In this document: one piece after another, positions 8,043-15,284 of the stretch
Position numbering within the stretch: position 1 is the stretch's first letter
Layout: each line of letters starts with the position of its first letter
Origin: Micromonospora rosaria
GTDB taxonomy: Bacteria > Actinomycetota > Actinomycetes > Mycobacteriales > Micromonosporaceae
DNA: 33,060 bases
Direction of reading: 5' to 3'
NCBI RefSeq assembly: GCF_001567585.1
Contig: NZ_LRQV01000077.1
Location: 1 to 33,060, forward strand
The notes under the pieces: generated by a model
The model's input: the letters and a program-made list of their open reading frames with translations, nothing else
Told to the model about the DNA's origin: nothing
Database searches by the model: none
Made by a program: the position numbers and the translations under genes

Positions 8043-9310
8043 ACCGTGCTCACCTCCGTCGCGGGGCTCGACGGTAGCGGCAGCCGGGCCCGCACCTGCC
8101 ACCCCCCGGCCGGTCGCGGGCCGGCGGTGAGGCTGCCGTCGTACACCGAGACCCGCTCGCGCATGCCGACCAGGCCGTGCCCGCCGGACGGCGCCGGGGT
8201 GGCCGCCGGCCGGCCCCGCCCGTCGTCGACCACGTCGATCAGCACGGTGTCGGCGGCGTGGTGCAGGGTGACCTGCACGCCGGCGCCGACCCCGGCGTGC
8301 TTGAGCGCGTTGGTCAGCGCCTCCTGCACGAGGCGGTACACGGTCAGCTCCACCCCCTGCGACAGCGGGGCGGGGGTGCCGGTGACGGTCCAGCCCACCC
8401 GCAGCCCGGCGGCGCGGAACCGGTCCAGCAACGCCGGCACCTCCGTCACCGAGGGTCGCCGGTGGGTCGGCTCGTCGGTCAGCCCCGCCGGGTCGTCCCG
8501 GTCGGTTCCCCCGCCGTCGTGCGCACCGGCCCGGTCGGGTCCGGGTGCCGGCGGGGGCGCGGCGGCCGGCTCCGCCGGGTCCGGCTCCCGCAGGACGCCG
8601 ACCAGTCGGCGCATGTCCTCCAGGGCCTGCCGGCCGGTGTCCGCCACGATCCGGACCGCGGTGCGGGCGGTCTCCGGGCTCTGGTCGATCATGTACCGGG
8701 CGCCGTCCGCCTGGACGATCATGACGGCCATGCTGTGCGCCACCACGTCGTGCAGTTCCCGGGCGATCCGGGTCCGTTCCTCGGCGACCGCCGCCCGCGC
8801 CTCGGCCTCCCGTTCCCGCTCCAGGGTCGCCGCGCGTTCCTCCAGGCTCAGCACGTACAGCCGCCGGGTGCGCACGTTCAGCGCCATCAGCCACACCGCC
8901 CCGGTGAGCAGCCCGTAGAAGAGGGCCGGGAAGTACCAGGCGACCTGGGACGGGGTCTGCACGGCGGCGAGCACCACCCCGACCGCCGCCACGATCCCGG
9001 CGACGATCCCGGCGCGCAGCCGGTCGGCGTACGCGACCACGCTGTACAGCGCGATCAGCACCGCCACGTCGTACGGCAGCGGCCCCCAGCCGAGGGCGAC
9101 CTGGACGAACGCCAACGCCGCCACCACGGCGGTCACCGCCGCCGGCCGGACCCGCCGCCACAGCAGCGCGACCGCCATGCCCAGCCCGACCGCGGCGGAG
9201 AACCAACCGCCGGGCTGGGCGGACACCGCCGCCACCCCGAACAGGGCCACCGCGCCGGCCACGACCACGTCGAAGACGACGGTACGGGTCCGCAGGATCG
9301 TCGCGCTCAT
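8039..9310 (-). CDS. Sensor histidine kinase, HisKA_3 (NarL partner) family (HK1)
   Basis: A 423-residue sensor kinase. The N-terminal half holds several membrane helices with short loops (residues about 8-155) and no obvious extracellular sensor domain, so the signal is probably sensed in or at the membrane. A coiled-coil linker (SLEERAATLEREREAEARA) leads to the HisKA_3 dimerisation domain with phospho-acceptor His187 in IARELHDVVAHS. The ATPase domain has the N-box VQEALTNALKHA, then VVDDGRG and GHGLVGMRERV. A Pro/Gly/Asp-rich insert separates the dimerisation and ATPase domains. ATG 9310 was chosen because a -10 box lies 8 nt upstream and the first helix starts right after; the frame is open to 9403. 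Its partner is RR1. Confidence 0.94.
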   Translation of the reverse strand: MSATILRTRTVVFDVVVAGAVALFGVAAVSAQPGGWFSAAVGLGMAVALLWRRVRPAAVTAVVAALAFVQVALGWGPLPYDVAVLIALYSVVAYADRLRAGIVAGIVAAVGVVLAAVQTPSQVAWYFPALFYGLLTGAVWLMALNVRTRRLYVLSLEERAATLEREREAEARAAVAEERTRIARELHDVVAHSMAVMIVQADGARYMIDQSPETARTAVRIVADTGRQALEDMRRLVGVLREPDPAEPAAAPPPAPGPDRAGAHDGGGTDRDDPAGLTDEPTHRRPSVTEVPALLDRFRAAGLRVGWTVTGTPAPLSQGVELTVYRLVQEALTNALKHAGVGAGVQVTLHHAADTVLIDVVDDGRGRPAATPAPSGGHGLVGMRERVSVYDGSLTAGPRPAGGWQVRARLPLPSSPATEVSTV

Positions 9311-9318
9311 CGTCACCC

Positions 9319-9324
9319 AGCGTA
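9319..9324 (-). promoter_or_regulatory. Candidate -10 box for leaderless HK1 transcript
   Basis: On the minus strand TACGCT fits TANNNT and lies 8 nt before the ATG at 9310, so transcription would begin at about the start codon. No clear Shine-Dalgarno sequence is present. Confidence 0.4.
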
Positions 9325-9378
9325 CGAGGTCACCGACCGTCCCTCCGCAGGTGGCGGGGCGGGGCGGGCAGCCGGAAC

Positions 9379-9433
9379 CGGTGTGCGGATTCCGACGCGA
9401 CACGCCGACAGCGGCGTCGGAACCCGCACACCG
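9379..9433 (-). terminator. Hairpin terminator after the six-gene unit
   Basis: The arms at 9379-9398 and 9414-9433 pair over 20 bp with one mismatch and a 15-nt loop. It begins about 31 nt beyond the amidohydrolase stop and lies before the HK1 promoter region, so it probably insulates the two units. Confidence 0.8.
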
Positions 9434-9464
9434 CTCGCCGGGGCCGGGCGGGGCGTCGGGTGGG

Positions 9465-10430
9465 TCAGGTCGGCGCGGTGGGGGCGCGGCGGGTCAGCAG
9501 GGTGGTGGCGGTGCGGTGCGCGACCTGGTGCCGCTCGGCGGGGGTGAGGCCGGCACGGGTGAGGGCGTCGCTCACCCGGTCCCGGTCGACGGGGCGCTCG
9601 GGCACCGGCCAGTCGCTGCCGGCCACCACGTGGTCCGCCCCGAGCAGGTCCACGGCGAAGCGGATCGCCGCCGGGGCGAACCCCATGGTGTCGACGTGGA
9701 CGTGCCAGCGCTCGCCCGGCGGGGCGTCGACGCCGATCCGCTCCCCCCACCCGGCCGCCGCCGCCACGTGCAGGCCGGCCGCCCCCAGCATCGGGACCAC
9801 CAGGCGCAGCCCCGGTACCGCGTCCAGGGTGCCCGCCGCGAGCAGCGCGAGCAGCCCGGCGGCGCTGGCCGTACCCCGGGCCAGGGACGTGCCGAGCCGG
9901 CCGAGCGGACGCAGGTCGGCGGCGAGCGCGGCCGGGCTGACCGGGTGGACGAAGACGGTCAGCCCGGCCTCGGCGGCGGCCTCCAGGGTGGGCCGGCACC
10001 GGGGCGCGTCCAGGTACGCCCCCCGGTGCGCGCAGTCGACCACGATCCCGGGCAGCCCGGCCGCGACGGCGGCGGCGACGGTCCGGGCCCCGGCCTCCCG
10101 GGCGTACGCGTCGACCGTGGCCAGCCCGGCGAACCGGTCGGGGTACGCGGCGACCACCGCGCACAGGTGGTCGTTGAGCGCCGCGACGGTCCCCGGGGCG
10201 ATCGACTCCCCGTCCGAGGCGACCATCGACGGTGGGGCGCTGAGCACCCGGCGCGTCACCCCCAGCCGGTCCATCCCGGCCAGCGTGCCGGCCACGTCGC
10301 CGACCTCGCGGGCCACCCGCCGCCACGACCGCAGCAGCTCGTCGGTGGCGTTGACCGGGGCGAGGGCGGGCACCGCCGGGGCGACGTGGTGGCTGTGGAA
10401 GTCGACCACCGGCAGCGGGTCGCCGGTCAC
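9465..10430 (-). CDS. Amidohydrolase 2 family (ACMSD-like) metal-dependent hydrolase or decarboxylase
   Basis: A 321-residue TIM-barrel protein of the amidohydrolase 2 (PF04909-type) family, whose members include ACMSD, aromatic decarboxylases and lactone hydrolases. Expected metal ligands are present: His12 and His14 in VVDFHSHH, His162 in VFVHPVS and Asp273 in VAGSDWPVP. The next expected motif is altered. Where ACMSD-like enzymes have a His in an HGGG-type segment (the catalytic His228 of ACMSD), this protein has VVPMLGAAG with Met214. This alignment was done by eye. The GTG start overlaps the ATPase stop by 4 nt (GTGA), making it the last gene of the transporter unit. That points to intracellular processing of the imported compound. 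The reaction is unknown. Confidence 0.88.
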   Translation of the reverse strand: MTGDPLPVVDFHSHHVAPAVPALAPVNATDELLRSWRRVAREVGDVAGTLAGMDRLGVTRRVLSAPPSMVASDGESIAPGTVAALNDHLCAVVAAYPDRFAGLATVDAYAREAGARTVAAAVAAGLPGIVVDCAHRGAYLDAPRCRPTLEAAAEAGLTVFVHPVSPAALAADLRPLGRLGTSLARGTASAAGLLALLAAGTLDAVPGLRLVVPMLGAAGLHVAAAAGWGERIGVDAPPGERWHVHVDTMGFAPAAIRFAVDLLGADHVVAGSDWPVPERPVDRDRVSDALTRAGLTPAERHQVAHRTATTLLTRRAPTAPT

Positions 10431-11230
10431 GTCCGGACCGTCCCCTCCGCGGCGATCAGCCGGAACACCTCGGCGCGCAGCGCGGCGAACCGGGCGTCGG
10501 CGCGGGTGCCGAGCTGGTCCCGCTCGGCGGGCAGGTCGACGGTGAGGTCGGCCCGGATGGTGGCCGGTGCCCGGCTGAGCACCAGCACCCGCCCGCCGAG
10601 GTAGACCGACTCGTCGATGTCGTGGGTGATGAACAGGACGGTGATGCCGAGCCGCCGCCAGATCGCCCGGACCAGGTCCTCCAGGTCCGCGCGGGTCTGC
10701 GCGTCGACGGCGGCGAAGGGCTCGTCCATCAGCAGCACCCGGGGCTCGCCGACGATCGCCCGCGCGATCGCCACCCGCTGCTGCATCCCGCCGGAGAGCT
10801 GCCAGGGGTACGCCCGGCCGGCGTCGGCGAGGCCGACCGCGGCGAGCGCCTCCTGGGCCCGGCGGTGCCGCTCGGCACGGGGTACCCGGCGGGCCAGCAG
10901 GGGCAGGGCCACGTTGTCCCGGACCGTCTTCCAGGCGTACAGGCTGCGGCCGTACTCCTGGAAGACCACGGCGAGGCCGGGCACCGGGCCGGTGACCGAC
11001 GCGCCGTCGAGCAGGACCCGGCCGTCGGTCGGGGGCAGCAGCCCGGAGACCACCTTCAGCAGGGTGGACTTGCCACCGCCGGAGGGGCCGACGACACAGA
11101 CGAACTCACCGGCGGCGACGTCGAAGCTGAGCCCGTCGATGGCCACCACCGGCCGCTGCGCGGACGGGTACACCTTGCGCAGGCCGTCGACCCGCAGCAG
11201 CGGCTCGTGGGCCGGCCCGGCGGCGGTCAC
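10427..11230 (-). CDS. ABC importer ATP-binding protein, SsuB/TauB type
   Basis: A 267-residue ATPase of the nitrate/sulfonate/taurine importer group. Walker A is GPSGGGKST (48-56), the Q-loop sits in VVFQEYGRSLYAWKTV, the signature is LSGGM (144-148) with QQRVAIARAI, Walker B is RVLLMDEP (Glu169) and the switch His is in ITHDIDES. The EYGRSLYAW and FAAVDAQTR segments are typical of this group, not of amino-acid or sugar importers. GTG 11230 overlaps the preceding permease stop by 4 nt, and its own stop overlaps the amidohydrolase start. It should power both permeases encoded just upstream. Confidence 0.95.
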   Translation of the reverse strand: MTAAGPAHEPLLRVDGLRKVYPSAQRPVVAIDGLSFDVAAGEFVCVVGPSGGGKSTLLKVVSGLLPPTDGRVLLDGASVTGPVPGLAVVFQEYGRSLYAWKTVRDNVALPLLARRVPRAERHRRAQEALAAVGLADAGRAYPWQLSGGMQQRVAIARAIVGEPRVLLMDEPFAAVDAQTRADLEDLVRAIWRRLGITVLFITHDIDESVYLGGRVLVLSRAPATIRADLTVDLPAERDQLGTRADARFAALRAEVFRLIAAEGTVRT

Positions 11231-12060
11231 GGGCGCGCCCCGGTGGCGCGGCGCAGGCCGTGGTGCCAGGCCAGCACCCGGCGTTCGACGACCTCCAGGG
11301 CCTTGGCGAGCAGGAAACCGAGGATGCCCAGGAAGATCATGCCACTCCACATCTCGGGCAGGGCGAAGCTGCGTTGGAACCGGACCACGGCGTGGCCCAG
11401 GCCGTCGGTGCTGACCACCATCTCGCTGATGACCATGAGGATGAGCCCGATGCCGAGGGCCTGGCGGAGCCCGGCGGCGATCTGCGGGGACGCCGCGGGC
11501 AGCACCAGGTGGCGGAAGGTGGCCAGCCGGGACAGCCCGGCCACCCGCGCGGTGTCGAGTTGGACCTCGTCGGTGCCCCGGACCCCGTCGACGGTGTTGA
11601 GCAGCACCGGCCAGAGGCAGCCGAAGGCGATCACGGCGACCTTCATCGCGTCGCCGACGCCGACGACCACCAGCAGCACCGGAACCAGCACCGGGGAGGG
11701 CAGCGCGCGGAAGAACGCCAGCGCGGGCTCCAGCAGGGTGCGCAGCACCCGGGACGAGCCGATGAGCAGTCCGGCGGCCACCCCCAGTACGACGGCGAGC
11801 AGCAGCCCGAGGGCGAACCGGCGCAGGCTCGGCACCACGTCCAGGACGAACCGCTCGGAGAGCCAGACCCGGCCGAAGGCGTCCAGCACGGTCCGCAGCG
11901 GCGGGTAGAACGGGTTGGTGCTGCCGGCGCTGGCCAGCCACCAGACGGTGACCAGCAGCGCCGGCAGGCCGAGCGCGGCCAGCGGCCGGACGGCCCACCG
12001 GGGCGGTCGGGGCATCCGGACCAGTCGGGCGGGTCGGGTCACGCGGACGGGGCGGGTCAC
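11227..12060 (-). CDS. ABC importer permease, SsuC/TauC type (second of two)
   Basis: A 277-residue inner-membrane subunit with about six helices, starting after a basic N-terminus (VTRPVRVTRPARLVRMPRP). The coupling loop is recognisable in DTARVAGLSRLATFRHLVLP, followed by ASPQIAAGLRQALG. FFRALPSPVLVPVLLVV and TDGLGHAVV are typical of the BPD_transp_1 fold in sulfonate/taurine/nitrate importers. It is clearly diverged from the neighbouring permease rather than a recent duplicate, so the channel may be a heterodimer. The GTG start at 12060 overlaps the previous stop by 4 nt; a longer open frame upstream is a shadow. Confidence 0.93.
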   Translation of the reverse strand: MTRPVRVTRPARLVRMPRPPRWAVRPLAALGLPALLVTVWWLASAGSTNPFYPPLRTVLDAFGRVWLSERFVLDVVPSLRRFALGLLLAVVLGVAAGLLIGSSRVLRTLLEPALAFFRALPSPVLVPVLLVVVGVGDAMKVAVIAFGCLWPVLLNTVDGVRGTDEVQLDTARVAGLSRLATFRHLVLPAASPQIAAGLRQALGIGLILMVISEMVVSTDGLGHAVVRFQRSFALPEMWSGMIFLGILGFLLAKALEVVERRVLAWHHGLRRATGARP

Positions 12061-12902
12061 CGGGGTGTCACCTCCCGGCGGACCGAGACGTGCCAGTGCA
12101 GCAGCCGGCGCTCGGCCAGCCGGACCAGCGCGTTCACGCCGATCCCGAGTATCCCGGTGACCAGGATCAGGGCGTACATACCGGGGATGTCGGCGCCGGC
12201 CTGGGCGAGCCAGATCTCCCGGCCCAGCCCCGGCGAGCCGATCACCAGGCCGGCGGTGACGGTGAGCACCAGCGCCACCGAGGCCGCCAGCCGCAGGCCG
12301 GTGACCGCGTACGGCAGCACGGTCGGCCAGACCAGGTGTCGGACCTGCGCGACCGGCCCCAGGCCGGCGGAGCGGGCGGCGTCGCGGGCCACCGGGTCGA
12401 CGTCCCGGACGCCGTAGAGCACCTGGATCAGCACCAGCCAGAAGCAGGCGTACCCGACCAGGAAGAGGGTGGCCCCGAGGTCGGCGCCGAACAGCAGCAC
12501 GACCAGCGGGATGAAGACCACCGACGGGATCGGGCGGAGGAAGTCGATGGTGGAGGCGGTGGCGGTGCGCAGCACCCCGACCGAGCCGATGACCAGGCCG
12601 GCGACGACCGCCGCGACGACCGCGAGGAGCAGCCCGAGCGCCCAGCCGCCCAGGGTGGTGCCGACGGTGCGCCACAGCGCCGCGTCGCCGGCCCGCCCGG
12701 CGAGCGCGGCCAGCACGGTGCTCAGCGGCGGCAGGTGCTCGGCCGGAACGAGCCCGGTGCGGGGCACGGTCTCGAAGGCCAGCGCGAGGCCGAGCGCGCC
12801 GAGCGCCCCGCGCAGCCGGTCGGCCCGCGCCCCGGTGCCACCGGGCCGCGCCGGCACGCGGGCGGCCCGGGTGCCGGCGGAGTGGGGTACGGCGACGGTC
12901 AT
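12057..12902 (-). CDS. ABC importer permease, SsuC/TauC type (first of two)
   Basis: A 281-residue permease with about six helices. The fold markers are DFLRPIPSVVFIPLVVLLFG, the coupling loop DAARSAGLGPVAQVRHLVWP and IGSPGLGREIWLAQ. It starts at ATG 12902, which overlaps the stop of the binding-protein gene (ATGA), and ends overlapping the second permease (GTGA). SsuABC/TauABC systems normally encode one permease that forms a homodimer. Here two distinct ones lie in tandem, suggesting a heterodimeric pore. Confidence 0.93.
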   Translation of the reverse strand: MTVAVPHSAGTRAARVPARPGGTGARADRLRGALGALGLALAFETVPRTGLVPAEHLPPLSTVLAALAGRAGDAALWRTVGTTLGGWALGLLLAVVAAVVAGLVIGSVGVLRTATASTIDFLRPIPSVVFIPLVVLLFGADLGATLFLVGYACFWLVLIQVLYGVRDVDPVARDAARSAGLGPVAQVRHLVWPTVLPYAVTGLRLAASVALVLTVTAGLVIGSPGLGREIWLAQAGADIPGMYALILVTGILGIGVNALVRLAERRLLHWHVSVRREVTPR

Positions 12903-13915
12903 GGCAGGACGAGGTCGGTCAGGTCGGGCTTGGCGGTGATCACCTTGTCCCGCAGGGCGTAGTCGGCGAGCTTGTCGAGCACGTCGACGCTGACCTCGTC
13001 CTTCCAGCCGGTGATGGTGATCTTCCCGGCCAGCTCCGGCTTGATGGTGGTGAAGGTCGGGATGATCTCCCGGACGGCGGCCTCGTTGTCCCGGGCGTAG
13101 GCGTAGGACTCCCGGACCGCGGTCCGGAAGTCCCGGACCAGTTCCGGGTTCTTCTCGGCGAAGGCGCCGGAGGTGAAGTACGCCGAGACGGTCAGGTCGG
13201 CGGCCAGGTCGCTGAAGCCCCAGCCGATCTCCTTGGCGCCCTGGCTCTTGGCCAGGGTGAGGAACGGCTCCACCAGCCACGCGCCGTCGACCGTGCCGGC
13301 GGCGAGCGCGGCCGGGGCGTCCGGGAAGGGCAGTTCGAGCAGCTTGACGGTGGACTCGTCGCCGCCGTCGGCGCGGATCGCCTCGCGGGCCGCGGCGGCG
13401 GCGATGTTGGTCAGGCTGTTCGCCGAGACGGTCCGGCCGGCGAGTTGGCTCGGCCGGTCGATCCCGCTGTCCCCCGCGACGACCAGCGCCCCGTAGTCCT
13501 TGCCCGCGCCGCGCTGGCCGGTGGAGGCCGACGACGGCACGATCGCCTTCACGTCCAGCCCCTGCGCCTTGGCGGCGACCAGGGTGGTCAGGTCGCCGGT
13601 GGCGATGTCGACCTTGCCGGCCAGCACCGAGGGGACCGACAGCAGGTCGGCGTTGGTGGTGTCCCACTCCAGCGTGATCCGGTGCTTGTCGAAGATGCCC
13701 TGCTTCTCGCCGACGTACAGCGCGGAGAGGTGGGACAGCGGCGACGAGGCGATCCGGATGGTGCGGACGCCCTCGGCGTCGGTGGCCGCCGTGGCCCCCG
13801 TCCCCTGCGCCGACCCGCAGCCGGCGACCGCCAGGGCGAGCAGGCCGGCGAGCAGACCGGTGGTACGGCGGGCGGGGAGCCGGCCCCGCCAGCGGGGGGC
13901 GACTGTGCTGGTCAT
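12899..13915 (-). CDS. Substrate-binding lipoprotein, NMT1/TauA-like
   Basis: A 338-residue lipoprotein. A basic start (RWRGRLPARR) and hydrophobic helix lead to a lipobox AVAGC with Cys33, so it is anchored outside the membrane by lipid. The mature part begins like NMT1/SsuA/TauA periplasmic proteins: IRIASSPLSHLSALYVGE, KQGIFDKHRITLEW, then VLAGKVDIATGDLTTLVAAK, and FPDAPAALAAGTVDGAWLVEPF in the second lobe. These two-lobe proteins bind small anionic or heteroaromatic solutes, including sulfonates, nitrate, pyrimidine precursors and phthalate-like acids; the ligand cannot be named. ATG 13915 has GGAG about 9 nt upstream. It is 130 nt downstream of the aldolase gene and overlaps the first permease. 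Confidence 0.93.
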   Translation of the reverse strand: MTSTVAPRWRGRLPARRTTGLLAGLLALAVAGCGSAQGTGATAATDAEGVRTIRIASSPLSHLSALYVGEKQGIFDKHRITLEWDTTNADLLSVPSVLAGKVDIATGDLTTLVAAKAQGLDVKAIVPSSASTGQRGAGKDYGALVVAGDSGIDRPSQLAGRTVSANSLTNIAAAAAREAIRADGGDESTVKLLELPFPDAPAALAAGTVDGAWLVEPFLTLAKSQGAKEIGWGFSDLAADLTVSAYFTSGAFAEKNPELVRDFRTAVRESYAYARDNEAAVREIIPTFTTIKPELAGKITITGWKDEVSVDVLDKLADYALRDKVITAKPDLTDLVLP

Positions 13916-14045
13916 GGCAGTGTTCTCCAGTGCGTGAAGGGGTTGCGGGGTCGGTGGGCGGGCTTGCGGCCGGTCGGGTCGCGGGGCCGGTCTCGTCACT
14001 GCGTCCGGTGTGGGTGCGGGGTCCGGTCGGCGGGGTGCCGGACGG

Positions 14046-14771
14046 TCAGAAGGCGAGAGGCTTCTCGTGCTGGGCGGCCGGGGGCAGCGCCGCCGGGCCG
14101 CCCAGCGGGGTCGAGGCGAGGGTGGAGACGGCGGCCTCCTCGATGGCGATGACCAGACGGGCGGCGTGCGCGGCGTCGGTGCCCGTGACGAGGAGACCGT
14201 GGTTGGCGAGCAGCACCGCCCGGCTACGCGGGTGCTGGGCGAAGGTGTCGACGATGCCCCGGACCGCCTCGTCACTGCCGCGCGGTCCCCAGGGCGCCAC
14301 CGGCACGTCGACCGGCTGACCGTGGATGAGCAGCGCCTCGTACCGGGCCGGCAGCGGCGTCGCCGCGATGGCGTACCCGGTGGCCTGCGGCGAGTGGGTG
14401 TGCACGACCGCACCGACCTCGGGGCGCAGGCGGTAGACCTCGGTGTGCATCCGGGTGATGCCGGCGGTGAACCGGCCGGGCTCGCCGAGCACCACCCGGC
14501 CGTCCAGGTCGACCACCACCACGTCGGAGCTGATCACCCGGCGGCCGGCGGTCGGGTCCCCGTCGGCCGGGGCGACCAGGAGTTCACCCCGGTTGAGCAG
14601 GATGTGCTGCGGCGAGGAGGCCAGCCGGACGCTGATGTTGCCGTGCCCGCTGTGCGACATCACCCCGGCGGAGAAGAGGGCCCGGACGGCCCGCAGCAAC
14701 TCGCCCCGGGCGCGGTCCACGTCGGTGAGGTCGAAGGTGGCGTCGGCGGGCGACGGGCGATCCGTGGACAT
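14046..14771 (-). CDS. Class II aldolase/adducin-fold enzyme, possible decarboxylase
   Basis: A 241-residue cytoplasmic protein of the class II aldolase fold. GNISVR (44-49) forms the phosphate-loop region, and the metal ligands His124 and His126 (HTHSPQATGYA) and His191 (NHGLLV) are present. By eye, the catalytic Glu73 of L-fuculose-phosphate aldolase aligns with Ile105 in FTAGITRMH, so classic aldol cleavage is doubtful. The same fold is known in decarboxylases of hydroxylated aromatic and pyridine dicarboxylates, which fits its place next to an importer and an ACMSD-like enzyme. ATG 14771 has GGGGAGG 10 nt upstream. The longer open frame to 14984 runs through the promoter region and was rejected. 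It is first in the six-gene unit, 130 nt before the binding protein. Confidence 0.88.
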   Translation of the reverse strand: MSTDRPSPADATFDLTDVDRARGELLRAVRALFSAGVMSHSGHGNISVRLASSPQHILLNRGELLVAPADGDPTAGRRVISSDVVVVDLDGRVVLGEPGRFTAGITRMHTEVYRLRPEVGAVVHTHSPQATGYAIAATPLPARYEALLIHGQPVDVPVAPWGPRGSDEAVRGIVDTFAQHPRSRAVLLANHGLLVTGTDAAHAARLVIAIEEAAVSTLASTPLGGPAALPPAAQHEKPLAF

Positions 14772-14861
14772 ACGCGGTGGTCCTCCCCTGCGGCACCCGG
14801 GGCGGTACGACCACGCGGGTGACGGTGCGTCATCGGCGCTGCTCAGCACCGATCTTGCGTG

Positions 14862-14895
14862 GCAGATTAACCGATAAAACCTATCTGCTAAATAG
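14862..14895 (-). promoter_or_regulatory. AT-rich promoter/operator of the six-gene unit
   Basis: A 34-bp island, mostly A/T, inside very GC-rich DNA. It contains three overlapping inverted repeats: GCAGAT (14862-14867) with ATCTGC (14883-14888); GATA (14873-14876) with TATC (14882-14885); and CTAT (14881-14884) with ATAG (14892-14895). On the minus strand TAATCT (14869-14864) fits the -10 pattern, and TTTAGC 17 nt further upstream is a weak -35. The dyads would overlap the -35/-10 region, as for a repressor. The regulator is unknown and no regulator gene is adjacent. Confidence 0.5.
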
Positions 14896-15155
14896 AGATT
14901 CGGGGTGAGCTGGATCATCCCGCACCCGCCCTGACCTGGCACGAAAGGCGGATTGACGCCCCGACTACCGGATGCAGCCGGCACCCCCTGGCACCGCTCA
15001 CGGTCCCGCCGGACGCCACCGAGCCCCGATTACTCACGGAGAGCCACCGACCGTGACGGCACGCGCCGGACGGCTTTCCCGGCCCCCACCCCACCAGGCA
15101 GTGCCGGCGCGACCGGGGCGGGCAGGAGTGGGCCGCCCCGGATCGCCGGCATGTC

Positions 15156-15204
15156 TTGAACGGCGGACACCGCGTGCCCTAAGATCCAGATCGATCGATG
15201 ATCG
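15156..15204 (+). promoter_or_regulatory. Housekeeping-type promoter of the M23 peptidase gene, with dyad
   Basis: TTGAAC (15156-15161), an 18-nt spacer and TAAGAT (15180-15185) closely match the actinobacterial principal-sigma promoter. Transcription should start near 15192, giving a leader of about 93 nt. CGATC-N3-GATCG at 15192-15204 overlaps the predicted start and could be an operator. Confidence 0.55.
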
Positions 15205-15284
15205 AAGACTGTCGAATCCCGGCGTCGGGCGCGGGCTGACCCGGTGGGGTCGGCGGCTGGTGTCGGCTACCCACGGGAGCAGCG

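Larger units (their letters stand above)
14772..15284. other. Divergent control region, six-gene unit / M23 peptidase
   Basis: This 513-nt intergenic region has no supported gene. It holds an AT-rich island with overlapping dyads at 14862-14895, probably controlling the minus-strand unit, and a near-consensus promoter at 15156-15185 for the peptidase. I looked for the c-di-AMP (ydaO) riboswitch often found before actinobacterial peptidoglycan hydrolase genes and did not find its conserved core. Confidence 0.5.

Noticed and set aside
9465..14771. Labelling the operon as a sulfonate or taurine utilisation locus
   Set aside because: The transport subunits resemble Ssu/Tau proteins, but no monooxygenase, dioxygenase or flavin reductase gene is present, so the substrate cannot be assigned.
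14772..14984. N-terminal extension of the aldolase-fold enzyme to 14984
   Set aside because: The extension would be coded by the AT-rich promoter island, has no homology and lacks a ribosome site, while ATG 14771 has GGGGAGG upstream.
14900..15284. Possible c-di-AMP (ydaO) riboswitch upstream of the M23 peptidase
   Set aside because: The conserved core sequences are absent, and the leader after the predicted start is only about 93 nt.
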